A DNA stretch of 64,000 bases from Couchioplanes caeruleus (GTDB lineage Bacteria; Actinomycetota; Actinomycetes; Mycobacteriales; Micromonosporaceae), in assembly GCF_003751945.1 (NCBI RefSeq), contig NZ_RJKL01000001.1, forward strand, positions 2,108,001-2,172,000, in the 5' to 3' direction. How positions within the stretch are numbered: the stretch's first letter is position 1; every line of letters starts with the position of its first letter. This document shows, in pieces, positions 8,847 to 18,656 of this stretch. The position numbers and the translations under genes were made by a program. The notes below the pieces were generated by a model. The model was not told the origin of the DNA, ran no database searches, and worked only from the letters and a program-made list of their open reading frames with translations.

Positions 8847-9980
8847 TCAGGCCCCCGCCTTCGCCAGCCGGGCCTCGATGGCGTCGCCCAGGCGCTCGCG
8901 CAGCTCCTCGACCGGGATCTTGTTGACCAGCTCGGCGAAGAAGCCGCGGACGACCAGCTTGCGGGCCTCGAACTCGGGGATGCCGCGGGCCATCAGGTAG
9001 AAGAGCTGCTCGTCGTCGAAGCGGCCGGTGGCGCTGGCGTGGCCCGCGCCGGCGACCTCGCCGGTCTCGATCTCGAGGTTGGGCACCGAGTCGGCCCGGG
9101 CGCCGTCGGTCAGCACCAGGTTGCGGTTGATCTCGTACGTTTCCGTTCCCGTCGCCGCCGCGCGGATGAGCACGTCGCCGACCCAGACGGTGTGCGCCGA
9201 CGCGCCCTGCAGCGCGCCGCGGTAGCCGACGTAGCTGCGGCAGTCCGGCACGCTGTGGTCGACTAGCTGGCGGTGCTCGAGGTGCTGGCCGGCGTCGGCG
9301 AAGTACAGGCCCCAGAGCTCGGCGTCGCCGCCCCGGCCCGCGTAGTCGACGCTGGTGAACTGGCGGACCAGGTCGCCGCCGAGGGCCACCTGCACGTGCT
9401 GCGCCCGGGCGTCCTTGCCGACCTTGAACTTGACGTGCTGGGCCTGGACCGAGCCGGCGTCCCACTCGGCGATCGTGACGAGGGTGAGCTGGGCGCTGTC
9501 GCCGAGCACCACCTCGAGGTTGTCCGCCAGCGTCGCCGTGCCGGTCTGCTCCAGCACGATGGTGACCTTGGCGAAGTTGCCCACCCGGACGTAGGTGCGC
9601 GCGGCCGCGGCCTCGGAGCCCTGCCCGACGACGCGGATCACGGCGGCGGTCTCGGAAACGGTCTCCGCGGCGACGTCGATCAGCGTCACCTCCGCGGCCG
9701 AGCCGTACGCGAGGGCGCTGATCCGGTCGAACGGCGTGAGCACGGCGTCGACCTTGCCCGCATCGACCTGGGTCACCGAGATGCCCGCCGGCAGGTCGCC
9801 CGGGGCGTACCCGGGCGCCGCACCGGTGAGCGAGGTCGCCGTGATCAGGGCGCCGAGCCGCTTGATCGGGGTGAAGCGCCACTCCTCCTCCAGGCCGTTG
9901 ACGGCCGGGAAGTCGGTGACATCGAAGGAACGCAGCACCTGCGACTTGGTGCTCGGCGGGGCCATGGCCTCGGTAGTCAT
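8847..9980 (-). CDS. sufD: SufD scaffold subunit
   Basis: A 377-residue SufD, partner of SufB in the SufBC2D scaffold. The right-handed beta-helix core is followed by a helical C-terminus with the family motif LFYLMARGIPEFEARKLVV. A histidine in the core (GHASATGRFDDEQLFYL region) corresponds to the conserved SufD position involved in cluster assembly. It follows sufB by 46 nt. Its sequence parallels SufB near the C-terminus, as expected for this paralogous pair. Confidence 0.95.
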   Translation of the reverse strand: MTTEAMAPPSTKSQVLRSFDVTDFPAVNGLEEEWRFTPIKRLGALITATSLTGAAPGYAPGDLPAGISVTQVDAGKVDAVLTPFDRISALAYGSAAEVTLIDVAAETVSETAAVIRVVGQGSEAAAARTYVRVGNFAKVTIVLEQTGTATLADNLEVVLGDSAQLTLVTIAEWDAGSVQAQHVKFKVGKDARAQHVQVALGGDLVRQFTSVDYAGRGGDAELWGLYFADAGQHLEHRQLVDHSVPDCRSYVGYRGALQGASAHTVWVGDVLIRAAATGTETYEINRNLVLTDGARADSVPNLEIETGEVAGAGHASATGRFDDEQLFYLMARGIPEFEARKLVVRGFFAELVNKIPVEELRERLGDAIEARLAKAGA

Positions 9981-10026
9981 CTCGTCCTAGTTCTTCGCAG
10001 CGGGAAACGTCGGGTAGGGATCGCGG

Positions 10027-11448
10027 TCAGCCGACCGCGCCCTCCATCTGCAGCTCGATGAGGCGGTTCAGCTCGAGGGCGTACTCCATAGGGAGCTCCT
10101 TGGCGATGGGCTCGATGAAGCCGCGCACGATCATCGCCATGGCCTCGTCCTCGGTCAGGCCCCGGCTCATCAGGTAGAAGAGCTGGTCCTCGCTGACCTT
10201 GGAAACGGTCGCCTCGTGACCCATGTTGACGTCGTCCTCGCGGATGTCGACGTACGGGTACGTGTCCGAGCGCGAGATCGTGTCGACCAGCAGCGCGTCG
10301 CACTTGACCGTGCTGGCGCTGTGGTGCGAACCGTCCATGACCTGCACCAGGCCGCGGTACGAGGTGCGGCCGCCGCCGCGGGCGATCGACTTGCTGACGA
10401 TCGTCGACGAGGTGTACGGCGCCGCATGCACCATCTTGGCGCCGGCGTCCTGGTGCTGGCCCTCGCCGGCCATCGCGACGCTCAGCACCTCGCCCTTGGC
10501 GTGCGGGCCGGTCATGTAGACGGCCGGGTACTTCATCGTCACCTTGGAGCCGATGTTGCCGTCGATCCACTCCATGGTCGCGCCCTCCTCGCAGGTGGCG
10601 CGCTTGGTGACCAGGTTGTAGACGTTGTTCGACCAGTTCTGGATGGTCGTGTACCGGCAGCGGGCGTTCTTCTTGACGATGATCTCGACGACCGCGCTGT
10701 GCAGCGAGTCGGACGAGTAGATCGGCGCGGTGCAGCCCTCGACGTAGTGCACGTACGCGCCCTCGTCGACGATGATCAGGGTCCGCTCGAACTGGCCCAT
10801 GTTCTCGGTGTTGATTCGGAAGTACGCCTGCAGCGGGATCTCCACCTGCACGCCCTTCGGCACGTAGATGAACGACCCGCCGGACCACACGGAGGTGTTC
10901 AGCGCGGCGAACTTGTTGTCGCCGACCGGGATGACCGTGCCGAAGTACTCCTTGAAGATGTCCTCGTGCTCCTTGAGGGCGGTGTCGGTGTCGAGGAAGA
11001 CGACGCCCTGCTCCTCGAGGTCCTCACGGATCTTGTGGTAGACGACCTCGGACTCGTACTGCGCCGCGACGCCGGCCACGAGGCGCTGCTTCTCCGCCTC
11101 GGGGATGCCCAGCCTGTCGTAGGTCGCCTTGATGTCCTCGGGCAGGTCTTCCCAGCTCGTGGCCTGCTTCTCGGTGGAGCGCACGAAGTACTTGATGTTC
11201 TGGAAGTCGATGCCGGTGAGGTCGGCGCCCCAGTTCGGCATGGGCTTGCGGTCGAACAGGCGCAGGCCCTTGAGCCGCAGGTCGAGCATCCACTGCGGTT
11301 CGTTCTTCTTCGCGGAGATGTCGCGCACCACGGCCTCGGACAAGCCACGCGTGGCGGCAGCGCCGGCCACGTCGGCGTCGGCCCAGCCGTACTCGTACTT
11401 GCCAAGAGCGGCCAGGTGCTCTTCCTGAGTGACGATCTGGTCGGTCAT
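10027..11448 (-). CDS. sufB: SufB scaffold subunit
   Basis: A 473-residue SufB, the core scaffold on which [4Fe-4S] clusters are built with SufC and SufD. The family features [15 protein letters not shown], the [16 protein letters not shown] block and the C-terminal [17 protein letters not shown] are all present. Length matches an intein-free SufB; the intein known in mycobacterial SufB is absent. The ATG at 11448 overlaps the regulator's stop (TAATG), so the operon starts with the regulator. Confidence 0.97.
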   Translation of the reverse strand: MTDQIVTQEEHLAALGKYEYGWADADVAGAAATRGLSEAVVRDISAKKNEPQWMLDLRLKGLRLFDRKPMPNWGADLTGIDFQNIKYFVRSTEKQATSWEDLPEDIKATYDRLGIPEAEKQRLVAGVAAQYESEVVYHKIREDLEEQGVVFLDTDTALKEHEDIFKEYFGTVIPVGDNKFAALNTSVWSGGSFIYVPKGVQVEIPLQAYFRINTENMGQFERTLIIVDEGAYVHYVEGCTAPIYSSDSLHSAVVEIIVKKNARCRYTTIQNWSNNVYNLVTKRATCEEGATMEWIDGNIGSKVTMKYPAVYMTGPHAKGEVLSVAMAGEGQHQDAGAKMVHAAPYTSSTIVSKSIARGGGRTSYRGLVQVMDGSHHSASTVKCDALLVDTISRSDTYPYVDIREDDVNMGHEATVSKVSEDQLFYLMSRGLTEDEAMAMIVRGFIEPIAKELPMEYALELNRLIELQMEGAVG

Positions 11449-12203
11449 TATCCGTTCCTAACCGTGGTGTGGTTATGGGGTGGGCACTGCGGGGCGGGGA
11501 TGTGCGTGGTGCACACCCCGTCGCCGTGCGCGATGGTGGCGAGGCGCTGCACGTGGGTGCCGATGAGCCGCGAGATGACCGCGGTCTCGGCGTCGCACAG
11601 CTGGGGAAACTCGGCGGCCACGTGGGCCACCGGGCAGTGGTGCTGGCACAGCTGCCCGCCGGACGCGATCGTGGTCGCGTTGGCAGCGTAGCCCTCGGCG
11701 GTCAGGGCCTCGGCGAGCGCCTCCGCCCGGGCGATCGGTGCGTCACCGGCCTCGAGCATCGCGGCGCGGCAGCGCTCCTCGAGCGCGGAGAGCTGAGCGG
11801 CGGCGAACGATTCGACGGCCTCGGGACCGCCGTGCTCGGCGATCCAGCGCAGCGCCGCGGTGGCGATGCCGTCGTAGAAGTGCGGGAAGCTCTCCCGGGC
11901 CGCGGCGGTGAGCACGAAGACCTTGGCGGGACGCCCGCGCCCGCGCGGGCCGCGCGGGGGCGTCTCACGGACCTCGACCAGGGCGTCGGCGAGCATCGCG
12001 TCCAGATGCTTGCGGATCGCGGCCGGGCTCAGGCCGAGCTGCGCGCCGAGCTCGGCCGCGGTGGCCGTGCCCCGCTCGAGCAGCAACTGCGCGACCCGGT
12101 CGCGGGTGCGCACATCGACGCCTTTACCCTCTGCGGAGGGCGCGCCGGAGCCGGCGGCCGCAACGGCCACCCGGCTGCTCCGCGACAGCACTCCGTTTTT
12201 CAC
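11448..12203 (-). CDS. sufR: SufR-like Fe-S sensing transcriptional regulator
   Basis: A 251-residue DeoR/ArsR-type regulator with an N-terminal winged helix ([22 protein letters not shown], followed by [13 protein letters not shown]) and a C-terminal cysteine cluster, CQHHC followed 12 residues later by another cysteine. SufR proteins use such cysteines to hold an Fe-S cluster and repress the suf operon when clusters are sufficient. The GTG at 12203 is chosen because a TAACGT box lies 7 nt before it, giving a leaderless transcript. It is the first gene of the operon, so it probably autoregulates. Confidence 0.88.
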   Translation of the reverse strand: MKNGVLSRSSRVAVAAAGSGAPSAEGKGVDVRTRDRVAQLLLERGTATAAELGAQLGLSPAAIRKHLDAMLADALVEVRETPPRGPRGRGRPAKVFVLTAAARESFPHFYDGIATAALRWIAEHGGPEAVESFAAAQLSALEERCRAAMLEAGDAPIARAEALAEALTAEGYAANATTIASGGQLCQHHCPVAHVAAEFPQLCDAETAVISRLIGTHVQRLATIAHGDGVCTTHIPAPQCPPHNHTTVRNG

Positions 12204-12221
12204 TACGCCAACGTTACGTAA
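12204..12221 (-). promoter_or_regulatory. suf operon -10 box with overlapping TTACGTAA palindrome
   Basis: On the minus strand TAACGT (12216-12211) lies 7 nt before the GTG of sufR, fitting a leaderless actinobacterial promoter. The perfect palindrome TTACGTAA (12214-12221) overlaps it and is a candidate operator for SufR. The divergent ctaA gene starts only 115 bp away, so the same region may affect both genes. The operator role is inferred. Confidence 0.5.
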
Positions 12222-12318
12222 TTCGCTCCGTGCCTGCAAACCGGCGCTCCGGTGATCCAGGACACCGCGTCGCGGAGGGCTCGGTGACACGTCCGATTCC
12301 GGGCGTACGATCCCGAGC

Positions 12319-13254
12319 GTGAGCGAGCCCACCCTGTTGCGCCGTCTGGCCCTCGCGTCCCTCGTGGCCAACATCGGCCTGGTCGTGACGGGCGCGGCGG
12401 TCCGGCTGACCGGCTCCGGCCTCGGCTGCCCCACCTGGCCCAAGTGCACCGACGCGTCGTACACGACCACCCGCGAGATGGGCGTGCACGGCGTCATCGA
12501 GTTCGGCAACCGGCTGCTCGGCATCGCGCTGGGCCTGATCGCCCTCGCCACCTTCGTCGCGGCGCTGTGGCACAAGCCCCGCCGCCGCCCGCTGATCCTG
12601 TTGTCGCTCGCGGCCGGGCTCGGCATCCCGGGCCAGGGGGTCATCGGCGGCATCACGGTCCTGACGGACCTCAACCCCTGGGTGGTCGGCCTGCACTTCC
12701 TGCTGTCGATGGCCCTGATCTCGGTCACCTGGGCCCTCTGGCAGCGCACGAAGGAAGGCGACGCACCCACGCGGGCGCTGGTGGCCCCGCCGCTGCGCCA
12801 CCTGGCCGTCCTGACCGCCCTCGTCAGCGCGGCGGTGATCGTGGCCGGCGTGATCGTCACGGGCAGCGGCCCACACGCGGGCGACGAGGACGCCAAGCGC
12901 AACGGCCTCGACCCGGCGACCATCTCCCAGATCCACGCCGACCTGGTCTTCCTGCTCCTCGGCCTCTCGGTGGCGCTGTGGTTCGCCCTGCGCGCGGCAG
13001 GCGCACCCGCCCCGGCGATCCGGGCGGCTGCCGTCTTCGTCGCGGTGGAGCTCTCCCAGGGCCTGATCGGCTTCGTGCAGTACTTCACCCACCTGCCGGT
13101 CATCCTGGTGGCCGCCCACATGCTCGGCGCCTGCCTCGTCTGGGTAGCCACCCTCAACACCCTCTGGCGCCTCCGCGACCGCCCGACACCCGCCCCCACC
13201 TCGCCCTCCACCACGGCCGCAGAGCCGGCACCCGCCCCCGCAACGGTCGCCTGA
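12319..13254 (+). CDS. ctaA: CtaA/Cox15 heme A synthase
   Basis: A 311-residue integral membrane protein with about eight segments that hydroxylates heme O to heme A for cytochrome aa3 oxidase. Features include the N-terminal GAAVRLTGSGLGCPTWPKC extracellular cysteine pair region, the histidine in GVHGVIEFGNRLLG, and a second repeat half with further histidines (QIHADLVFLLLG, LVAAHMLGA). The GTG start is 7 nt after a TACGAT box (12306-12311), so the transcript is probably leaderless. It is divergent from sufR. CtaB, which makes its substrate, lies about 0.8 kb downstream on the other strand. Confidence 0.93.
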   Translation: MSEPTLLRRLALASLVANIGLVVTGAAVRLTGSGLGCPTWPKCTDASYTTTREMGVHGVIEFGNRLLGIALGLIALATFVAALWHKPRRRPLILLSLAAGLGIPGQGVIGGITVLTDLNPWVVGLHFLLSMALISVTWALWQRTKEGDAPTRALVAPPLRHLAVLTALVSAAVIVAGVIVTGSGPHAGDEDAKRNGLDPATISQIHADLVFLLLGLSVALWFALRAAGAPAPAIRAAAVFVAVELSQGLIGFVQYFTHLPVILVAAHMLGACLVWVATLNTLWRLRDRPTPAPTSPSTTAAEPAPAPATVA

Positions 13255-13489
13255 CCGAAGCCGGCACCAAACCCCAGGCGGACGAAGGGCACGCGGGCCT
13301 CGAGCACTCCCTACGGCCGGCGCCGGGCCGCGGGGTGAAGGGTTCGAGCTCAGCCACGCATGCAGAACGAAGGGTGCGAAGGGCCGTCCAGGAGCCGCCA
13401 GGCGACTGGCCCTTCGGGCCCGGCCTCGGCGTGAGCGACGGCTAGTACCACCCACTCACCTACGACATCAAGCCCTTGAACTTGATCTT

Positions 13490-13536
13490 GAAAAAACCGC
13501 ACCGCACGAAAGCGGCCCGGACAAGGCCCGGGCCGC
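13490..13536 (-). terminator. Probable terminator after the 98-residue hypothetical gene
   Basis: A perfect 9-bp stem (13512-13520 with 13528-13536, GCGGCCCGG and its complement) with a 7-nt loop lies just beyond the minus-strand gene ending at 13558. It is followed after about 15 nt by a run of six T on that strand (13496-13491). The rest of the 303-bp gap 13255-13557 after ctaA holds nothing recognisable. Confidence 0.55.
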
Positions 13537-13557
13537 ACCGACTGAATATGGAAAAAG

Positions 13558-13854
13558 CTACCTCGCCATGCTGCGGCGGGACATCGACCGCCAGAGGTCG
13601 TTGCTGGGGCGCATCTGCTCCATGAGCTCGCGCTCCCACTCGTTCTCCACCTCGACGCCCGCGGTCTCGCAGGCCTTGCGGGCCACGTCCGTGCCGGCGG
13701 CGGCGAACTGGTCCGTCCACTCCCCGTCCTCGCCCACCAGGACGATGCGGGCACCACGCTTGCCGACGTACTCGATGACCGCCTTCGCTCCGCCGTGACC
13801 GGAGGCGAACGACCGGATGTCCGCGGTCAGTGTCGTATCGGAACCTTCTGCCAT
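13558..13854 (-). CDS. Conserved hypothetical protein, 98 residues
   Basis: A small, acidic, probably soluble protein with an alternating alpha/beta-looking pattern (GGAKAVIEYVGKRGARIVLVGEDGEW followed by a charged helix) ending in SMSRRSMAR. I do not recognise a characterised family. Coding is supported by a leaderless promoter signature: TAGGCT (13867-13862) sits 7 nt before the ATG at 13854. Codon composition matches neighbours. Its own terminator-like hairpin lies downstream. Confidence 0.65.
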   Translation of the reverse strand: MAEGSDTTLTADIRSFASGHGGAKAVIEYVGKRGARIVLVGEDGEWTDQFAAAGTDVARKACETAGVEVENEWERELMEQMRPSNDLWRSMSRRSMAR

Positions 13855-14092
13855 GGGGCAAAGCCTAGGCAGACTTCGGCCGTGAGCAAGTAACGACGGG
13901 TGCATTTTGTGATGCCAATTACCTGCAGGTTTGGCGGATCAGGGCATTGGTATGACCCGATATAGTCCGTTTTATCCCCGAGCCAGGTCCACTCCATCGA
14001 GCGACAGAGTGTCACCGAACGAGCCTGAAAAACGGGCATTGTGTGCGACGAGACGCAATGGCGTCACTCAATGCGATCGCACACTTTGTGCG

Positions 14093-15052
14093 TCAGACGA
14101 GGGCGTCGACCGCGACCGCGATGAAGAGGATCGTCAGGTAGGTGATCGACCAGTGGAAGAGCCGCATCGCGTTGAGCGGCTCTCCGCGGCGCGAGCGGCC
14201 GACCAGGCGCACAGCCTCGAGGAGGAACAGCGCGCCCGCGACGAGGGCCGTGCCGCCGTAGATCGGGCCCATGCCCAGCGGCCAGGCCGCCAGCGAGGCC
14301 GCGACCGTCAGCACCGTGAAGATCAGGATCTCGGCGTTCACCCGGCGTGCAGAGCGGACTACGGGCAGCATCGGGATGCCGGCGCGCGCGTAGTCGTCCT
14401 TGTACTTGATCGCGAGCGGGTAGAAATGCGGCATCTGCCAAAAGAAGACAACGGCAAAAAGCGCCCAGCCGATGGGGGCGACCGTGCCGGTCACCGCGGC
14501 CCAGGCGATGAGTACGGGAGCCGCGCCGCAGATGCCGCCCCAGAACGTGTTCTGCGGGGTGCGCCGCTTGAGCCAGAGCGTGTAGACGACGTCGTAGTAG
14601 ACGATCGCGGCCGCGGTCAGCGCCGTCGCCAGCCAGTTGGTGAGGGCTGCCATGAGCACGAGCGAGACCGCGGCCAGAGACAGACCGAAGATCAGCACCG
14701 CGCGCGGCGTCAGGCTGTGCGTCGCCAGCGGGCGGCGCTTGGTGCGGCGCATGAGCTGGTCGATGTCGCGGTCGATGTAGCAGTTGAGCGCGCTGGCCGC
14801 GCCCGCGGCCAGCGAGCCGCCGACCAGCACGACCGCCATGAGACCCAGGTCGGGCCGCCCGCCGGCGGCGAACATCATCGCCGGGATGGTGGTCACCAGC
14901 AGGAGCTCGACGATCTGCGGCTTGGTCAGCGAGACGTACGCCATGAGCACGGCGCGGATGTCGCGTCGGGCCGTGGTGCCGGCCGCCGGCGGCGCCGCCT
15001 CCTTCAGACCCGGCGACCGCCCCTGGGCGGGACGCTCGGTGATCATGCTCAC
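14093..15052 (-). CDS. ctaB: CtaB protoheme IX farnesyltransferase (heme O synthase)
   Basis: A 319-residue UbiA-family membrane prenyltransferase that adds a farnesyl group to protoheme to form heme O, the CtaA substrate. The first aspartate-rich motif is [20 protein letters not shown] (about residues 110-129) and the second lies in [17 protein letters not shown]. About nine membrane segments are present. It is divergent from tkt, with 260 bp between the starts; the same ctaB/tkt neighbourhood is found in mycobacteria. The 238-bp gap 13855-14092 after it holds no clear gene. Confidence 0.94.
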   Translation of the reverse strand: MSMITERPAQGRSPGLKEAAPPAAGTTARRDIRAVLMAYVSLTKPQIVELLLVTTIPAMMFAAGGRPDLGLMAVVLVGGSLAAGAASALNCYIDRDIDQLMRRTKRRPLATHSLTPRAVLIFGLSLAAVSLVLMAALTNWLATALTAAAIVYYDVVYTLWLKRRTPQNTFWGGICGAAPVLIAWAAVTGTVAPIGWALFAVVFFWQMPHFYPLAIKYKDDYARAGIPMLPVVRSARRVNAEILIFTVLTVAASLAAWPLGMGPIYGGTALVAGALFLLEAVRLVGRSRRGEPLNAMRLFHWSITYLTILFIAVAVDALV

Positions 15053-15312
15053 GGACAGCCACCTTCCGGCATCGGCGAGGGCGCATTTCGTCAGCCGTCA
15101 CCGGTGTGGACGGGCTGGCACGTTCGGACAGCCTACGCGCAGCCCGAGGCGCTGCCCGGGCGACCCGTCGGGGGTGCACGGCGTCACAGCAGGAGCCGGT
15201 GTGTCCGCTCTCAGCGTATGGGCCTGCGGCGTTCCCGCGGCGGTGGTTTACACGGACTGGATAGGGTCACTTTCGAAGGGTTCCCACACGATGCCCGAGG
15301 AGATCGACCGAC

Positions 15313-17439
15313 GTGGCTGCCACTGACGATTTGAACTGGTCCGACCTCGACCGCCGGGCGGTCGATACCGTCCGTGTGCTCGCCATGGACGCCGTCGAAA
15401 AATCCGGCAACGGCCACCCCGGCACGGCCATGAGCCTCGCGCCGGCCGCCTACCTGCTGTTCAACCGGGTCATGCGGCACGACCCCACCGACCCGCTGTG
15501 GGCCGGCCGGGACAGGTTCGTGCTCTCCTGTGGCCACTCCAGCCTCACTCTCTACATCCAGCTCTATCTCTCCGGATACGGCCTGGCGCTCGACGACCTG
15601 GCATCCCTGCGGCAGTGGGGCTCGCTCACCCCCGGCCACCCGGAGTACGGGCACACCCCCGGCGTCGAGGTCACCACGGGCCCGCTCGGCCAGGGCATCG
15701 GCAACGCCGTCGGCATGGCGATGGCGGCCCGCCGCGAGCGCGGCCTGTTCGACCCGGACGCCGCCGACGGCACCTCCGTCTTCGACCACCACGTCTTCGC
15801 CCTCTGCTCGGACGGGGACATCGAGGAGGGCGTCAGCCACGAGTCGAGCGCCGTCGCCAGCGTGCAGAAGCTCGGCAACCTCACGGTGATCTACGACGAC
15901 AACGAGATCTCCATCGAGGACGACACCCGCATCGCCAAGAACGAGGACGTCGGCGCGCGCTACGCGGCCTACGGCTGGCACGTGCAGACGGTGGACTGGC
16001 GCCAGGGCGACCCGGACAAGGGCGACTACCACGAGGACGTGGAGGCTCTCTACACGGCGATCCAGGCCGCGAAGGCGGTCACCGACAAGCCGTCCTTCAT
16101 CGTGCTGCGCACCATCATCGGCTGGCCGGCGCCGAACAAGCAGAACACCGGCAAGATCCACGGTTCCGCCCTGGGCGCCGAGGAGGTCGCGGCGACCAAG
16201 GAGATCCTGGGCTTCGACCCGAACGAGACGTTCGCCGTCGCCGACGAGGTGCTCGAGCACGCCCGTCAGGTCTCGGCCCGCGGCCGCGAGGCGCACGCCG
16301 AGTGGGACAAGGCCTTCGCGGCCTGGGCCGCCGGCAACGAGGACGGCAGCAAGCTGTACGACCGCCTCGCCACCCGCTCGCTGCCCGACGGCTGGACCGC
16401 GGCGCTGCCCGAGTTCCCGGCCGATGACAAGGGCCTGGCCACCCGCGCCGCCTCCGGCAAGGTGCTCGACGCCCTCGCGCCGGTGCTGCCCGAGCTGTGG
16501 GGCGGCTCGGCCGACCTGGCCGAGAGCAACAACACCACGATGAAGGGCGAGCCCTCGTTCATCCCCGCCGAGTACGCCACCAAGGCGTTCCCCGGCCACG
16601 AGTACGGCCGCACCCTGCACTTCGGCGTCCGCGAGCACGGCATGGGCTCGATCCTCAACGGCATCGCCGCGCACGGCGGCACCCGGCCGTACGGCGGCAC
16701 GTTCCTGGTCTTCAGCGACTACATGCGCGGCGCGGTCCGGCTGTCGGCGCTGATGAAGCTGCCGGTCGTCTACGTGTGGACGCACGACTCCATCGGCCTG
16801 GGTGAGGACGGCCCCACGCACCAGCCGATCGAGACGCTCTCCGCGCTGCGGGCCATCGTCGGCCTCGACGTCGTACGCCCGGCGGACGCCAACGAGACCG
16901 CCTGGGCCTGGCGCGGCGCGCTGGAGCACACCGACCGCCCGACCGCACTGGCGCTCTCCCGGCAGAACCTGCCGACCATCGACCGCGGCAAGTACGCGTC
17001 GGCCGAGGGCGTCCTGAAGGGCGGCTACATCCTCTCCGAGGCGTCCGGCGGCGAGCCGAAGGTGATCCTCATCGGCACCGGCTCCGAGGTGCAGTACTGC
17101 CTCACCGCGCAGGAGCGCCTGGAGGCCGAGGGCACCCCGACCCGGGTCGTGTCGATGCCGTGCCAGGAGTGGTTCTTCGCGCAGGACACCGCGTACCAGC
17201 AGCAGGTCCTCCCCCGGGGCGTCAAGGCACGCGTCTCGGTCGAGGCGGGCATCCGGATGAGCTGGGACCGCCTGATCGGCGACGCCGGCGAGGCCGTCAG
17301 CATCGAGCACTACGGCGCCAGCGCCCCGGCGAAGATCCTGTTCGAGCAGTTCGGGTTCACCGCGGACAACGTGGTGGCCAAGGCCAACGCCGCCCTCGCC
17401 AAGGTCGGCGAAATCACCGGTCACAAGACCGGAAACTGA
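15313..17439 (+). CDS. tkt: Transketolase
   Basis: A 708-residue thiamine-diphosphate transketolase of the non-oxidative pentose phosphate pathway. The cofactor-binding region is CSDGDIEEGVSHESSAVAS with the downstream YDDNEISI. The substrate histidine motif is KSGNGHPGTAMSLAP, and the ThDP-glutamate region is FGVREHGMGSILNGIA. The GTG start at 15313 has AGGAG 9 nt upstream. It heads a cluster tkt-tal-zwf-opcA-pgl; tal follows after 9 nt. Confidence 0.97.
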   Translation: MAATDDLNWSDLDRRAVDTVRVLAMDAVEKSGNGHPGTAMSLAPAAYLLFNRVMRHDPTDPLWAGRDRFVLSCGHSSLTLYIQLYLSGYGLALDDLASLRQWGSLTPGHPEYGHTPGVEVTTGPLGQGIGNAVGMAMAARRERGLFDPDAADGTSVFDHHVFALCSDGDIEEGVSHESSAVASVQKLGNLTVIYDDNEISIEDDTRIAKNEDVGARYAAYGWHVQTVDWRQGDPDKGDYHEDVEALYTAIQAAKAVTDKPSFIVLRTIIGWPAPNKQNTGKIHGSALGAEEVAATKEILGFDPNETFAVADEVLEHARQVSARGREAHAEWDKAFAAWAAGNEDGSKLYDRLATRSLPDGWTAALPEFPADDKGLATRAASGKVLDALAPVLPELWGGSADLAESNNTTMKGEPSFIPAEYATKAFPGHEYGRTLHFGVREHGMGSILNGIAAHGGTRPYGGTFLVFSDYMRGAVRLSALMKLPVVYVWTHDSIGLGEDGPTHQPIETLSALRAIVGLDVVRPADANETAWAWRGALEHTDRPTALALSRQNLPTIDRGKYASAEGVLKGGYILSEASGGEPKVILIGTGSEVQYCLTAQERLEAEGTPTRVVSMPCQEWFFAQDTAYQQQVLPRGVKARVSVEAGIRMSWDRLIGDAGEAVSIEHYGASAPAKILFEQFGFTADNVVAKANAALAKVGEITGHKTGN

Positions 17440-17448
17440 GGAGTAGCG

Positions 17449-18558
17449 ATGACCGACAGGCTGGCAGACCTCTCCGCCGCAGGTGTGGCGGTGTGGCTCG
17501 ACGATCTTTCCCGGGTCCGCCTGCAGAGCGGCTCGCTGGACAAGATGCGCCGCGAGCAGAACGTGGTCGGCGTGACCACGAACCCGACCATCTTCGCCAA
17601 GGCGCTCGCCCACGCCGACGCGTACGACGAGCAGCTCAAGGACCTCGCCGCGCAGCAGGTCACCGTCGAGGAGGCGGTGCGGCTGCTGACCTCCTACGAC
17701 GTGCGCTGGGCGTGCGACGTCATGAAGCCGGCGTACGACGCGTCGAACGGCGTCGACGGGCGGGTGTCCATCGAGGTCGACCCGCGCAGCGCGCACGAGA
17801 CCGAGAAGACCGCGGCCGAGGCGAAGACGCTGTGGTGGCTCGTCGACCGCCCCAACCTCTTCATCAAGATCCCGGCGACCCAGGCGGGCCTGCCGGCGAT
17901 CACGGCGACGCTGGCCGCGGGCATCAGCGTCAACGTCACGCTGATCTTCTCGCTGGAGCGGTACAAGGCCGTCATGGACGCCTTCCTGGCGGGCATGGAG
18001 CAGGCCAAGGCCAACGGCCACGACCTCACCCAGATCGGCTCGGTCGCCTCGTTCTTCGTGTCCCGGGTGGACACCGAGATCGACAAGCGGCTCGACAAGA
18101 TCGGCAGCGACGAGGCCAAGGCGCTGCGGGGCAAGGCCGCGATCGCGAACGCCCAGCTCGCCTACCAGGCGTACGCCGAGGTGTTCGGTTCCTCCCGCTG
18201 GCAGGCGCTGGCCGACGCGGGCGCGCACCCGCAGCGGCCGCTCTGGGCGTCGACCGGCACGAAGAACCCCGACTACAAGGACACCATCTACGTCGAGGAG
18301 CTGATCGCCCCCGGCACGGTCAACACCATGCCGGAGTCGGTCATCACGGCGTTCCACGACCACGGCGAGACCCGCGGCGACACCGTCACCGGCTCCTACG
18401 CGGACGCCCAGAAGGTGATGGACGACGTCGCCGCCGTCGGCGTCGACCTCCAGGACGTCTTCAAGGTCCTCGAGGAGGAGGGCGTCGAGAAGTTCGAGAC
18501 TAGCTGGGCCGAGCTGCTCGTCGACGTCAAGAAGTCGCTCGACGCCGCCGCACGCTGA
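17449..18558 (+). CDS. tal: Transaldolase
   Basis: A 369-residue transaldolase of the actinobacterial class. It transfers a dihydroxyacetone unit between sugar phosphates through a Schiff-base lysine, seen here in [16 protein letters not shown] near residue 140. The N-terminal [14 protein letters not shown] motif and the conserved [11 protein letters not shown] strand are present. It starts 9 nt after tkt with GAGGAG upstream, so the two are cotranscribed. A strong hairpin follows, separating it from zwf. Confidence 0.96.
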   Translation: MTDRLADLSAAGVAVWLDDLSRVRLQSGSLDKMRREQNVVGVTTNPTIFAKALAHADAYDEQLKDLAAQQVTVEEAVRLLTSYDVRWACDVMKPAYDASNGVDGRVSIEVDPRSAHETEKTAAEAKTLWWLVDRPNLFIKIPATQAGLPAITATLAAGISVNVTLIFSLERYKAVMDAFLAGMEQAKANGHDLTQIGSVASFFVSRVDTEIDKRLDKIGSDEAKALRGKAAIANAQLAYQAYAEVFGSSRWQALADAGAHPQRPLWASTGTKNPDYKDTIYVEELIAPGTVNTMPESVITAFHDHGETRGDTVTGSYADAQKVMDDVAAVGVDLQDVFKVLEEEGVEKFETSWAELLVDVKKSLDAAAR

Positions 18559-18566
18559 CCACCCGG

Positions 18567-18598
18567 CCCGCTCCCGGCGCAACGCCGCCGGGAGCGGG
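18567..18598 (+). terminator. Hairpin after tal
   Basis: A perfect 13-bp GC stem (18567-18579 with 18586-18598) and 6-nt loop directly follow the tal stop codon. There is no T run, which is common for actinobacterial terminators. It suggests that zwf is expressed largely from its own promoter. Confidence 0.65.
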
Positions 18599-18656
18599 TG
18601 CCTGGGTCGTTCCGGGTAAGCCTGCGGTATGGGGAAAAGCTGGCAGGATGGGACAC

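Noticed and set aside
13330..13360. A tRNA T-arm-like GGTTCGAGCTC sequence
   Set aside because: No acceptor stem, anticodon arm or CCA end could be fitted around it. A similar GGTTCGATCCCC at about 51480-51495 also has no tRNA body.
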